This document shows positions 8,357-16,806 of a stretch of 64,000 bases of DNA, in pieces; positions within the stretch are counted from its first letter, which is position 1, and every line of letters starts with the position of its first letter. The translations under genes were made by a program, and so were the position numbers. The notes beneath the pieces are model-generated. The model was not told the origin of the DNA. It saw only the letters and a program-made list of their open reading frames with translations, and searched no databases. This DNA comes from WHSW01 sp963729075 (GTDB lineage: Bacteria > Actinomycetota > Thermoleophilia > Solirubrobacterales > 70-9): NCBI GenBank assembly GCA_963729075.1, contig CAVSMU010000011.1, positions 121,992 to 185,991 on the forward strand, read 5' to 3'.

Positions 8357-9328
8357 TCAGGCGCGCGCGGCGAGCTCGGTGCGGATCTCCTTCGGGAGCA
8401 TGAAGCGCACGTCCTCGTCGACGGCTCGCAGCTCGGAGACGTCGCCGGCACCACGCTCGCGGAAGAACTCGACCAGCTCGGCGACCAGCTCCTCGGGGGC
8501 GCTGGCCCCGGAGGTGATGCCGACCGTGTCCACGCCCTCCAGCCACTGCTCGCGCACCTGCGCGGCGTTGTCGATCAGGTGCGAGGCGGCCCCGTGCTCG
8601 CGCGCGACCTCGACCAGGCGGTTGGAGTTCGAGGAGTTGGTCGAGCCGATCACCAGCACGAGCTCGCACTCGCGGGCCAGCTGCTTGACCGCGATCTGGC
8701 GGTTGGTGGTCGCGTAACAGATGTCATCGGACTTCGGGCTGACGATCGCGGGGAACTTCTCCCGCAGCCGGGCGATGATCGCCGCGGTCTCGTCGACCGA
8801 GAGCGTCGTCTGGGTGATGAACGCGACGTGGTCGGGGTCGTCGAGCTCGAGGGTGTCCACGTCCTCGACGGTCTCGACGAGGATGATGTTGTCCGGCGCC
8901 TCGCCGGTCGTTCCCTCGACCTCCTCGTGGCCCTGATGACCGATGAGGACGATCGTGTAGCCCTGCTCGGCGAACTTCCGCGCCTCGACGTGGACCTTGG
9001 TCACGAGCGGGCAGGTGGCGTCGATCGTCTGCAGCCGCCGCGAGGACGCGTTCGCGTGCACGCTCGGCGCAACCCCGTGGGCGGAGAAGACGACCAGCTC
9101 GCCCTCCGGTACCTCGGTCTCCTCCTCGACGAAGATCGCGCCGCGCTTGGCCAGCTCCTCGACCACGTGCTTGTTGTGGACGATCTCCTTGCGCACGTAC
9201 ACGGGCGGGCCGTACATGTCGAGCGCCTTCTCGACCGTCTGCACGGCGCGGTCGACGCCGGCGCAGTAGCCGCGCGGCGCCGCCAGGAGGACCCGGCTCG
9301 GCGCATGGGTTTCGGCGGCCGTGGCCAT
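8357..9328 (-). CDS. ispH: 4-hydroxy-3-methylbut-2-enyl diphosphate reductase
   Basis: A 323-residue LytB/IspH protein, last step of the MEP isoprenoid pathway, making IPP and DMAPP from HMBPP with an iron-sulfur cluster. The three cluster cysteines are in GYCAGVDRAV, DATCPLVTKVH and DICYATTNRQ. Other conserved motifs are VVFSAHGVAP, IGHQGHEEVEGT, ITQTTLS and GSTNSSNSNRL. ATG 9328 is eight bases after TACCCT, a probable leaderless start. The CDF and GNAT genes follow closely. Confidence 0.96.
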   Translation of the reverse strand: MATAAETHAPSRVLLAAPRGYCAGVDRAVQTVEKALDMYGPPVYVRKEIVHNKHVVEELAKRGAIFVEEETEVPEGELVVFSAHGVAPSVHANASSRRLQTIDATCPLVTKVHVEARKFAEQGYTIVLIGHQGHEEVEGTTGEAPDNIILVETVEDVDTLELDDPDHVAFITQTTLSVDETAAIIARLREKFPAIVSPKSDDICYATTNRQIAVKQLARECELVLVIGSTNSSNSNRLVEVAREHGAASHLIDNAAQVREQWLEGVDTVGITSGASAPEELVAELVEFFRERGAGDVSELRAVDEDVRFMLPKEIRTELAARA

Positions 9329-9348
9329 GGCCAGTAAGGGTAGCCGCG

Positions 9349-10233
9349 TCACGGCAACACGGCGACGACCGCCTCGCCGACCGCGTCGAGGCTCTCGGGA
9401 CAGACCTTCTCGACGGTGTCCTCGGTCGTGTGCCACCACGCGCCCGGGCTCGGGCCGGGCCCGTAGGTGAAGTCGATCAGGTCGACGGCGGGGATCCCGG
9501 CCGCGACGAACGGGATGTGGTCGTCGGACACCGGCGGCGCGGTGCCGCCGAAGGGCGAGTCCTCCTCGACCGCCTCGGCGGCGATCTGCCCGTAGAGGCC
9601 GGGGTCGGAGTTCGCCTCCCGCGGGATCTGCAGGTCGCAGTCCCCTACGAGGTCGAGGAGGATCATCGAGTCGATCTCCCGCAGCGGCGGCGTGCCCTGG
9701 ACCGCGCCGCCGCGCCGCTCCGCCTCGCGGGCGTAGCGGACGTACTGGCGGCTGCCGCGCGTCCCGTCGCGCTCGAAGTCGCGCTCCCCGCGGGCCTCCT
9801 CGGCGTCGAAGAGCGCGATGTGCACGGACGGCCCGTCGACCCGGTCCGGCAGTGCGCGTGCGATCTCGAGGACGACCGCCACCCCCGAGGCGCCATCGTT
9901 GGCGCCGAGCATGCCGGGGACGTCCTTGGTGTCGTGGTGGGCGGCGAGCAGGATCCCGTCGCCGTCGCTGCCGGGGATCGTCCCGACGACGTTTCGCCAG
10001 GGCCGCTGGATGACGACGTCCTCGACGCCCGCGTCGCGCAGGCGCTCCGCGATCAGGGCGGCGTTCTCGCGGTTGGCCGCCGAGCCCGCCGGCCTCGGCC
10101 CCAGCTCGACCTGGGCCTCGAGATCGGCGAACGCGCGCTCGGAGTCGAACCGCCCGGGATCGGGCTCGCTGTCCTCGCCCCCGCATCCGGCGAGCGCGAC
10201 GGCGGCGAGGATGCCGATGGCGAGGCGACGCAT
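9349..10233 (-). CDS. M28-family metallopeptidase lipoprotein (glutaminyl cyclase-like)
   Basis: A 294-residue lipoprotein: signal sequence with lipobox LAGC (Cys17), then a zinc peptidase/cyclase domain. Zinc-site residues are visible: H99/H100 and D101 in AAHHDTKD, D113 in GANDGASG, E145/E146 in DAEEARGE, and H268 in WWHTTEDT. The SDDHIPF and WWHTTED pattern is that of glutaminyl-peptide cyclotransferase-like members of M28, so it may be a cyclase rather than an aminopeptidase. ATG 10233 is chosen because the lipobox signal begins there. It diverges from the WS/DGAT gene. Confidence 0.83.
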   Translation of the reverse strand: MRRLAIGILAAVALAGCGGEDSEPDPGRFDSERAFADLEAQVELGPRPAGSAANRENAALIAERLRDAGVEDVVIQRPWRNVVGTIPGSDGDGILLAAHHDTKDVPGMLGANDGASGVAVVLEIARALPDRVDGPSVHIALFDAEEARGERDFERDGTRGSRQYVRYAREAERRGGAVQGTPPLREIDSMILLDLVGDCDLQIPREANSDPGLYGQIAAEAVEEDSPFGGTAPPVSDDHIPFVAAGIPAVDLIDFTYGPGPSPGAWWHTTEDTVEKVCPESLDAVGEAVVAVLP

Positions 10234-10252
10234 CGGCGGGTAAGTTAGGCCC

Positions 10253-11689
10253 ATGACGCAGGGACACATGGACCGGTTGAGCGCGCTCGACGTCTCCTTC
10301 CTCACCAACGAGAGCTCCTCGGCTCACATGCACGTCGGCGGGGTCTGCATCTTCGAGGGCCCGCCGATGAGCTACGAAGACCTGCTCGAGCACGTCCGCT
10401 CGCGCCTTCACCTCGTGCCGCGCTTCCGCCAGAAGCTCGCCTATCCCCCGGCGCCGACCGGTCGCCCGTTCTGGGTCGACGACCCGGCGTTCAACCTCGA
10501 GTACCACGTCCGCCACTCCGCCCTCCCCTCCCCCGGCTCCGAGGAGCAGCTGCGCAACATGGCCGCGCGCGTGTTCTCGCAGCAGCTCGACCGCACGAAG
10601 CCCCTTTGGGAGCTCTGGATGGTGCAGGGCCTCACGCGCAAGCGCTTCGCCTTCGTCACCAAGACGCATCACGCGCTCGTCGACGGGGTCTCGGGGGTCG
10701 ACATCGCAACCGTCCTGTTCGACCTCAAGCCGGTCCCGGAGCCGGCCGAGCCCGAGGACGACTGGTCCCCGGGCCCGTCGCCGTCGGGCGCGCAGCTCCT
10801 CGCCAAGGACGCCGAGGGCCTGATCAAGGCGCCCGTTCACCTGCTGCGGCGGATCGAGCAGGTCGTCGAGCATCCGCGAACCGCCGTCGGCCAGGTCTCC
10901 GAGGCGGCCGAAGCGCTAGGCCAGGTCGGCTGGAACTTCGCCAACCCGGCGCCCAAGGTGCCGCTCAATGTCGAGATCGGCTCACACCGCCGGTTCGAGT
11001 GGGTGCGCGCCGACCTCGCCCGGTTCAAGCGAATCAAGTCGGTCCTCGGCGGAACCGTCAACGACGTCGTGCTCGCGGTTGTCACCGGGGCGTTGCGGCG
11101 CTGGCTGCACGCGCGCGGGGTGCGGACCGAGGGCGTCGAGCTGCGGGCCCAGGTGCCCGTGTCGATCCGCGCCGAGGACGAGCGCGGCCACCTCGGCAAC
11201 AAGCTCGCCGTCCTGCGCGGCCCGATCCCGGTCTACGTCGAGGACCCGGTCAAGCGCCTCGAGATCTGCCGCCGGGGCATGGAGGGGATCAAGCAGTCCA
11301 AGCAGGCCCTCGGCGCCGAGGTGATCACCCGGTTCAACGACTTCGCCCCGCCGACGCTGCTCGCCCAGGCGGCGCGGATCAACTTCTCCACCCGGCTGTT
11401 CAACCTCGTGGTGACCAACGTCCCGGGGCCGCAGATCCCGCTCTACGTGCTCGGGCGCGAGCTCGAGGACATCTTCCCGGTCGGCTTTCTGCCGCCCAAC
11501 CAGGCGCTCTTCATCGCGATCATGTCCTACAACGGCGGCATGAACTTCGGGCTGTTGGCCGACTACGACGCGATCGACGACGTCGCCGCGATCGCGGACG
11601 GGATCGAGGGGTCGATCGCCGAGCTCACGGAGGCCGCCGACGAGGCGTCGAGCGAGGCCGCCGAGCGCTCGGAGCCGGCGCCCGCCTAG
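10253..11689 (+). CDS. Wax ester synthase/diacylglycerol O-acyltransferase
   Basis: A 478-residue WS/DGAT bifunctional acyltransferase, which makes wax esters or triacylglycerol from acyl-CoA. The catalytic HHxxxDG is at residues 139-145 (HHALVDG). The N-terminal LSALDVSFL and C-terminal NVPGPQIPLYVLG motifs are characteristic. The last 25 residues are Glu/Ala-rich. ATG 10253 lies six bases after TAAGTT; a second Met at codon 6 is an alternative. The gene converges on an ABC permease with stops sharing CTAG. Confidence 0.92.
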   Translation: MTQGHMDRLSALDVSFLTNESSSAHMHVGGVCIFEGPPMSYEDLLEHVRSRLHLVPRFRQKLAYPPAPTGRPFWVDDPAFNLEYHVRHSALPSPGSEEQLRNMAARVFSQQLDRTKPLWELWMVQGLTRKRFAFVTKTHHALVDGVSGVDIATVLFDLKPVPEPAEPEDDWSPGPSPSGAQLLAKDAEGLIKAPVHLLRRIEQVVEHPRTAVGQVSEAAEALGQVGWNFANPAPKVPLNVEIGSHRRFEWVRADLARFKRIKSVLGGTVNDVVLAVVTGALRRWLHARGVRTEGVELRAQVPVSIRAEDERGHLGNKLAVLRGPIPVYVEDPVKRLEICRRGMEGIKQSKQALGAEVITRFNDFAPPTLLAQAARINFSTRLFNLVVTNVPGPQIPLYVLGRELEDIFPVGFLPPNQALFIAIMSYNGGMNFGLLADYDAIDDVAAIADGIEGSIAELTEAADEASSEAAERSEPAPA

Positions 11690-12468
11690 GCCGCGACCGC
11701 GCGCCGGTAGCGCGCGACCGACAGCGTTCCGAAGACGGCGATCAACCCGAGGCACCAGGCGACCGCGCCCCAGACGTCGTTGCCGGCCGGACCGCCGACG
11801 AACAGCGCCCGCTCGGCGTCGACCATGGTCGAGAACGGGTTGATGTCGGCGGCGAAGGTCTGCAGCCAGTCGGGCATCGTGTCCGGGGGCACGAACGCCG
11901 AGGAGACGAAGGTGAGCGGGAAGATGAGGATGAACCCGAACGCGTTCGCGGATTCCGGCGAGGAGACGATCAGGCCGATCCACGCGAAAACCCACGAGAA
12001 CGTGTAGCCGATCAGCAGCGCGAGGCCGATCCCGCCGATCACCTCGATCGGCGAGGAGCTGAAGCTGAAGCCGACGATGAAGCCGACGACGATCATGACC
12101 ACGAGCGCGAGCGCGTTGGTGCCGAGGTCGGCCATCGTCCGTCCGGTCAGCACCGCCGAGCGGGCCATCGGCAGCGAGCGGAACCGGTCGACGAGGCCGC
12201 GCTTGAGGTCCTCCGAGAGCCCGAGCGCGGTGACGAAGCCGCCGAACGCCATCGTCTGGACGATGATCCCCGGCATCAGGAAGTCGGCGTAGTCGTCGTA
12301 GCCCGGCGTCGCGATCGCGCCCCCGAACACCCAGACGAACAGGAGCACGAACATCACCGGCTGGATCGTGAACCCGGTCAGCAGGTCGGGCTGGCGCTTG
12401 ATCCGGCGCAGGCTTCGCTGCGCGAGGACCAGCATGTCGGCGATCGAGTAGCGCAGGCGTTCGGTCAT
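11686..12468 (-). CDS. ABC-2 type permease (DrrB-like)
   Basis: A 260-residue permease with six hydrophobic helices and the ABC-2 signature of drug exporters (FGGFVTALGLSEDLKRGLVDRFRSLPM). It overlaps the ATPase gene by four bases (ATGA). Together they resemble the daunorubicin-resistance DrrAB exporters. Substrate unknown; lipids or antibiotics are both known for the family. Confidence 0.9.
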   Translation of the reverse strand: MTERLRYSIADMLVLAQRSLRRIKRQPDLLTGFTIQPVMFVLLFVWVFGGAIATPGYDDYADFLMPGIIVQTMAFGGFVTALGLSEDLKRGLVDRFRSLPMARSAVLTGRTMADLGTNALALVVMIVVGFIVGFSFSSSPIEVIGGIGLALLIGYTFSWVFAWIGLIVSSPESANAFGFILIFPLTFVSSAFVPPDTMPDWLQTFAADINPFSTMVDAERALFVGGPAGNDVWGAVAWCLGLIAVFGTLSVARYRRAVAA

Positions 12469-13493
12469 CGCACTGCCTCCTCCACCTCGCGCTGGTCGAC
12501 CTCGGGCTCGCTTCCGTCGCCGTCCTCGCCGTCCTCGCCGTCCTCGGGCTCGGGCGGGCGCCCGGTGAGGGTGAGGAACACGTCGTCGAGGGTCGGCCGG
12601 CGGACCGCGATGTCGGCGACGGCGACGCCAGCGTGGTCGAGCCGGCGCACGGCCTCGGCAATCGCGCCGTGGCGGTCGCGCACCGGCAGCCTGATCATCC
12701 CGTCGTCGGCGACCGGTGGCTCCTGGCACAGGGCCGTCAGCGCGGAAATCGCCGCCTCCGCCTGCGAGGACTGCTCGAGGGTGACCTCGATCCGCTCGCC
12801 GCCGACCTGCCGCTTGAGCTCGTCGGAGGTGCCCTCGGCGATGATCCGTCCGTGGTCGAGCACCGCGATCCCGTCGGCGAGGCGGTCGGCCTCGTCGAGG
12901 TACTGGGTCGTCAGCAGCACCGTGGTCCCGCGGGCGGCGCGGTCCTCGATCGTCTCCCAGAGGCCGATCCGGCTGCGCGGATCGAGCCCGGTGGTGGGCT
13001 CGTCGAGGAACACGACCGGTGGCTGCGCGACGAGCGCCGCGGCGAGGTCGAGCCGGCGACGCATGCCGCCGGAGTAGGTGCGCACGAGCCGGCCGCCGGC
13101 CTCCTCGAGGTCGAAGCGCGCGAGCAGCTCGGCGGCACGCTCGCGCGAGGGCGCGCGACCGAGGTGGTAGAGGCGGCCAACCATCTCGAGGTTCTCGAAC
13201 CCGGTCAGGTTCTCGTCGACGGCCGCATACTGGCCGGCGAGTCCGATCTTGGCGCGCAGCGCGTCGGCGTCGGCGACGACATCGAGTCCAGCGACCCGTG
13301 CGATGCCGGCGGTCGGTGGCAGCAGGGTGGTGAGGATCCGGATCGCGGTCGTTTTGCCGGCGCCGTTCGGACCGAGCAGGCCGAACACGGTCCCGGCCTC
13401 GACCCGCAGGTCGACGCCGCAGAGCGCCTGCACGTCCTTGTAGGCCTTGCGCAGGCCCTCCGTCTCGATCGCATAGGAGTCGGATCCCTGCAT
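12465..13493 (-). CDS. ABC transporter ATP-binding protein (DrrA-like)
   Basis: A 342-residue ATPase with Walker A GPNGAGKTT, Q-loop GLAGQYAAVDE, signature YSGGMRRRLDLAAAL, Walker B VVFLDEPTTGLDP and H-loop-like TTQYLDEADRL. The extra ~100-residue C-terminal domain (RRPTLDDVFLTLTG) is the DrrA type, followed by an acidic Glu/Asp/Gly-repeat tail. ATG 13493 is chosen by family alignment (IETEGLRKAYKD). It is first in a two-gene operon with the permease. Confidence 0.92.
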   Translation of the reverse strand: MQGSDSYAIETEGLRKAYKDVQALCGVDLRVEAGTVFGLLGPNGAGKTTAIRILTTLLPPTAGIARVAGLDVVADADALRAKIGLAGQYAAVDENLTGFENLEMVGRLYHLGRAPSRERAAELLARFDLEEAGGRLVRTYSGGMRRRLDLAAALVAQPPVVFLDEPTTGLDPRSRIGLWETIEDRAARGTTVLLTTQYLDEADRLADGIAVLDHGRIIAEGTSDELKRQVGGERIEVTLEQSSQAEAAISALTALCQEPPVADDGMIRLPVRDRHGAIAEAVRRLDHAGVAVADIAVRRPTLDDVFLTLTGRPPEPEDGEDGEDGDGSEPEVDQREVEEAVR

Positions 13494-13592
13494 GCATCGC
13501 ACGCTAGCGCCCCGCGACCGCGCCGTTGGTGCGGCTATCCCCACTATCTGCGCCGTCACCGAGCGTCGGCTGCCCGGAATAAGCTTCGTGCC

Positions 13593-13832
13593 GTGGAGTC
13601 GATCAACTACCACCTCGAGCTGACCCCGGCGCAGCTGAAGATCACGCACACGGCGCTGCGCAGCCTCCGCGACGACTTCGGTCACGACGAGCGCCAGATC
13701 CACGCGATCATCCAGGAGGTGCTCGCCAAGCTCCCCGACGAGCACGCGATCCGGGCCATCCAACTCGACACCACGCTCGAGCCGCAGAGCCCCGACCCGC
13801 CGCAGACCGGCGACGGGCCGAGCGCGGCCTGA
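13593..13832 (+). CDS. Small conserved-looking helical protein (79 aa)
   Basis: GTG 13593, seven bases after TAAGCT, opens a 79-residue soluble protein. Residues 6-55 look like three amphipathic helices (LTPAQLKITHTALRSL, HDERQIHAIIQEVLAKL), and the tail is Pro/Gly-rich. The arrangement and clean leaderless start support a real gene. I do not recognise the family and assign no function. Confidence 0.6.
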   Translation: MESINYHLELTPAQLKITHTALRSLRDDFGHDERQIHAIIQEVLAKLPDEHAIRAIQLDTTLEPQSPDPPQTGDGPSAA

Positions 13833-13913
13833 GTCTCTCCGCCTTCGCCCTGGTGATCGTCGCCGCCGCCCTGACCCCGGCACCGGTCAAGGCGGCGCAC
13901 CTGGAGGCGTAGC

Positions 13914-14696
13914 TCAGACCAGGCCCACGTACCAGAGGCCGAATGTGACCCCGAACAGGCCGAAGGCCGGGATCAGGACGGTCCGGTAGATCGGATCGAT
14001 CACGCGGCGGGTCAGCAGCCAGGCGAAGGCCGTCGTGCATAGCGCCATCGAGACGATCGACATCGGCGCGAACACGGCCAGCGCGAGCGAGGCCTCGAGC
14101 TGCGACGGCAGCGCCGCGAGCAGCAGCACGACGACGGCCCCGGTCCCGGCCAGCCCGTGCAGCATGCCGATACCGACGGCCTGCTGGGGTGTGCGGACCG
14201 GCCGGTGGGCGTGTCGCTCCTCCGTCCCGCGCCGCAGGTGGCTGTGTCGGTGGCCGTCCGGTGAGCTCGACGTCTCCGCCGCCGCTGGGGCATGCCGGTG
14301 CCGCCCGGCTCTGAAGTCGCCGCGGAACCACTTCCAGATCACGCGGGCCGCGAGGACGACGATCACCACGCCGATCGCCTTCTCGGCCCCGGACTCGAGC
14401 CAGGTCGGGAGCTCCGATTTGAAGACGATCAGCGGGATCCCGATGGCGATAAGCGCCGCGGCGTGCCCGAGCCCCCACCAGGCGCCCAGGCGAGCCGCGC
14501 CCCGGGCGTCGCCGCCGTCGGCGGCAACCAGCGAGGTCACGGCAACCAGGTGGTCGGGGTCGGAGGCGTGCCGGAGGCCGAGCACGAACGCGATGCCCAG
14601 CGCCACGAGCAGTGGCGCGCCGTCGAACAGGCCGGTGAGCAGGGTGTCGAGCTCTTCGACCGGTCGGAACAGGAACTCGAAGTCAAGGGCCGCCAT
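13914..14696 (-). CDS. NicO/NiCoT-type nickel/cobalt transporter
   Basis: A 260-residue membrane protein. Helix 2 carries the Hx4DH signature of nickel/cobalt permeases (LRHASDPDHL, H43 to H49). A His-rich cytoplasmic loop lies around residues 135-170 (GRHRHAP, DGHRHSHLRR, RHAHR). ATG 14696 is chosen because GGAGG sits six bases before it. It overlaps the end of the upstream Fur-family gene by 14 bases, so the two are co-transcribed and the regulator probably controls it. Direction (uptake or efflux) cannot be read; His-rich loops occur in both. Confidence 0.86.
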   Translation of the reverse strand: MAALDFEFLFRPVEELDTLLTGLFDGAPLLVALGIAFVLGLRHASDPDHLVAVTSLVAADGGDARGAARLGAWWGLGHAAALIAIGIPLIVFKSELPTWLESGAEKAIGVVIVVLAARVIWKWFRGDFRAGRHRHAPAAAETSSSPDGHRHSHLRRGTEERHAHRPVRTPQQAVGIGMLHGLAGTGAVVVLLLAALPSQLEASLALAVFAPMSIVSMALCTTAFAWLLTRRVIDPIYRTVLIPAFGLFGVTFGLWYVGLV

Positions 14697-15189
14697 GGCT
14701 ACCTCCATTGGGTCGTTCGCCCGAGCGACCGGACGCGCGCGCACAGCGCTCGCACAGCCCGACGATCGGGAAGTGGGAAAAACGCGCCTCGAACCCGAAG
14801 CGCGATCGGATCTGCTCCCGGGCGGCGTCGAGCTCGCCCAGGCCGGCCTCGTGCACCCGCCCGCAGGACTCGCAGACGAGGTACTCGTTGCGCTCGCGCG
14901 CGGCGAGCGCGTACAGGCCGGGACCGTGTCCGGCGTGGAAGTGGCGCACCAGCCCGGCGCGCTCGAGGGTCTCCAGGTTGCGGTAGACCGAGGCCTGGTC
15001 CGACTCGGGCAGGCGTCCGCCGAGCCCGGCGGCGATCTGCTCTGCGGAGACCGGCGTCTCGGCCTCGTAGAGCGCCTCGATCACCAGCCTCCTCGCGGCG
15101 GAGATCCTCATCCCGCGCGTTCGCAACACCGCCATCGCCTGCTCGGCATCGCCGGCCTCGAGTGGGGTTGCCGCGTGCGCCTGGGTCAT
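14683..15189 (-). CDS. Fur-family metalloregulator (possibly nickel-responsive, Nur-like)
   Basis: A 168-residue Fur-family repressor: winged helix with LPESDQASVYRNLETLERAGLV, C-terminal domain with two CxxC pairs (LVCESCGRVHEAG and GLCERCARA) and a FSHFPIVG segment. It sits between two NicO-type transporter genes and its promoter contains a large palindrome, which points to autoregulated control of nickel or cobalt handling. Nur is the nickel member of this family in Streptomyces; assignment to Nur rather than Zur/Fur is inference from neighbours. Confidence 0.85.
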   Translation of the reverse strand: MTQAHAATPLEAGDAEQAMAVLRTRGMRISAARRLVIEALYEAETPVSAEQIAAGLGGRLPESDQASVYRNLETLERAGLVRHFHAGHGPGLYALAARERNEYLVCESCGRVHEAGLGELDAAREQIRSRFGFEARFSHFPIVGLCERCARASGRSGERPNGGSHGGP

Positions 15190-15212
15190 GGCCTTCCACC
15201 TCCACGTCCACA

Positions 15213-15280
15213 GATACGAACGACTCGCAACTGCAGCTGAGTTGCAAGAGCATCGTATCCCGCCTGTCCAGTGCTCTCAA
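15213..15280 (-). promoter_or_regulatory. Promoter and two-tier palindromic operator of the Fur-family gene
   Basis: On the minus strand, TTGAGA (15275-15280) and TACGAT (15252-15257) are separated by 17 bases. Just downstream lies a palindrome centred on 15236: inner arms GCAACT (15227-15232) and AGTTGC (15240-15245), outer arms GATACGA (15213-15219) and TCGTATC (15253-15259), with seven-base spacers throughout. The operator covers the -10 and expected start of transcription. The TTGCAA-like half-site recalls Nur boxes. Confidence 0.72.
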
Positions 15281-15297
15281 CCGGGCCGCGGTGCTCA

Positions 15298-16806
15298 TCA
15301 GCCCAGCTCCGGGATCGCGCGGGACGTGATCAGCAGGCCGACCGCGACGATCAGGATCGCCGAGAGCGCCGGCAGCGCGCCGGTGAGCCGGCCGCCGAAG
15401 ACGCGGCGCTCGACCTGGAGGCGGCCGAGCAGGCGGCGGCCGTAGAGGGTCAGCAGCCCCACCCCGCTCACCACCGCCGCGAGCCCGACGCTGAACGCGA
15501 GGATCAGCGCCATCCCGAGGGCGATCCGGTGCTGTGAGATCGCGGCGATCAGGACGACGAGCGCCGATGGGCACGGGACGAGCCCGCCCGAGACCCCGAG
15601 CCCGAACAGCTCCCGCATCCGGATCGGCGCATCTCCGTGATGGTGGTGGTGGTGGTGGTGGTGGCCGTCGTGAGCGTGGTGGTGGTGGCCGTGGCCATCG
15701 TGATCGTGGTGATGGTGGTGATGGCCGGGGTCGTGCTCATGTCCCGGGCCGGCGCCGGCACGGGCAGCCCTCCAACGCCGAAACCGCGAGCGCATCACGG
15801 CCAGCCCGACGGCGACGACCATCAACCCGGAGACGACGCCGAGCCACGGGTAGAGGCGCTCGGGGACGATGAACTCCGAGGCCGCGAGCGTGATCGCGCC
15901 GAGCGCGAACACCGACGCCGTATGGGTGGCCGTCACGGTCGCACCGAGTGCGAACGCGTGTCTGGGGGTGGCGCGCGAGCCGGCGAGGTAGCCGGCGACC
16001 ATCGCCTTGCCATGCCCCGGCGAGAGCGCGTGCAGCGCCCCCCAGCCGAACGCCGTCGCGAGCAGGACCAGGATCAGCAGGCCGTGCGTGTCACCGCTCG
16101 CCAGGGTCGACGCGAAGCCGTCCCCGGCGCGGTCGGCCGTCGGCTCACCGCCGCTGATCCCGTCGGGCGCGCTCACCGTCCCCGCGCCCGGCGAAACCTC
16201 GAAGCTCGCCGATCGCTGGTCGAGTGGGCTCTCGAGCAGCTCGCTTGGGTAGGCGCGCAGTCCGTCGGTCGGATCCTCGGCCGGGACGCTCGAGACGACG
16301 GCGGTTCCCTCGCCCGGGAGCGGGCGAATCGCGCGCCAGCCGACGCGTCCGTCGAAGGCCTCGTTGGCGACCTCGACCCGCGCGGCCCCGGCCGGGATCG
16401 CGGCGGCGAAGCTCGCCTCGAGCCGGGTCAGGTCGAGCCCCGCCTGCCCGGGCGGGAACGAGAGCTCGACCTCCCTGGCCTTCCCGAGGCCGACGGGCCG
16501 GCCGTCGACGGTGAGCTCGAGGCCCGAGGTCGCGTCGGCGATCAGCTCGCGCTCCAGCGCCGCCCGCTCACTGCCGGCGAGCGTCCCGTCCCCGTCGGCG
16601 TCGAGGCGCTTGACCTGCTGGAACGTCGGGATCTCGGCCTGGTCGAGGACGTAGTGGACCGACGCCGCGCGCTCGTCGAACCGCAGCTCGACCAGCTGGT
16701 TCGTCGAGAAGTTCCCGAGCGGGTGGGCGCCGGCCGGTGCGGCGCCGAACGCGGCCAGCGCCGCGACGGCGAGCGCCCCTGCGAGGACGGATCGCCGGGC
16801 GCTCAT
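15298..16806 (-). CDS. NicO/HupE-like metal transporter with periplasmic EF-hand-like domain and poly-His loop
   Basis: A 502-residue protein. It has a signal peptide (to about residue 27), an extracytoplasmic domain beginning HPLGNFSTNQ, and at residues 69-80 a perfect EF-hand loop (DADGDGTLAGSE). After a second segment come six or more helices with HALSPGHGKAMVAGYL (HxxxGH metal motif) and a very His-rich loop (about 30 His in 45 residues). The final helices contain GGLVPCPSALVVL. Family members move Ni2+/Co2+. ATG 16806 overlaps the TPR gene stop by four bases. Confidence 0.85.
   Translation of the reverse strand: MSARRSVLAGALAVAALAAFGAAPAGAHPLGNFSTNQLVELRFDERAASVHYVLDQAEIPTFQQVKRLDADGDGTLAGSERAALERELIADATSGLELTVDGRPVGLGKAREVELSFPPGQAGLDLTRLEASFAAAIPAGAARVEVANEAFDGRVGWRAIRPLPGEGTAVVSSVPAEDPTDGLRAYPSELLESPLDQRSASFEVSPGAGTVSAPDGISGGEPTADRAGDGFASTLASGDTHGLLILVLLATAFGWGALHALSPGHGKAMVAGYLAGSRATPRHAFALGATVTATHTASVFALGAITLAASEFIVPERLYPWLGVVSGLMVVAVGLAVMRSRFRRWRAARAGAGPGHEHDPGHHHHHHDHDGHGHHHHAHDGHHHHHHHHHGDAPIRMRELFGLGVSGGLVPCPSALVVLIAAISQHRIALGMALILAFSVGLAAVVSGVGLLTLYGRRLLGRLQVERRVFGGRLTGALPALSAILIVAVGLLITSRAIPELG

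Noticed and set aside
8357..10873. One long minus-strand gene joining ispH with 1.5 kb upstream
   Set aside because: Only the part from ATG 9328 matches IspH; the rest is Arg/Gly/Ala shadow text of the M28 and WS/DGAT genes.
13833..13913. A small membrane peptide (LSAFALVIVAAALTPAPVKA)
   Set aside because: It has no start codon in frame and is only 27 residues long; a chance hydrophobic stretch.
15600..15740. A microsatellite or CRISPR-like repeat (GGTGGTGGTGG runs)
   Set aside because: It is the codons of the poly-His loop of the NicO transporter.
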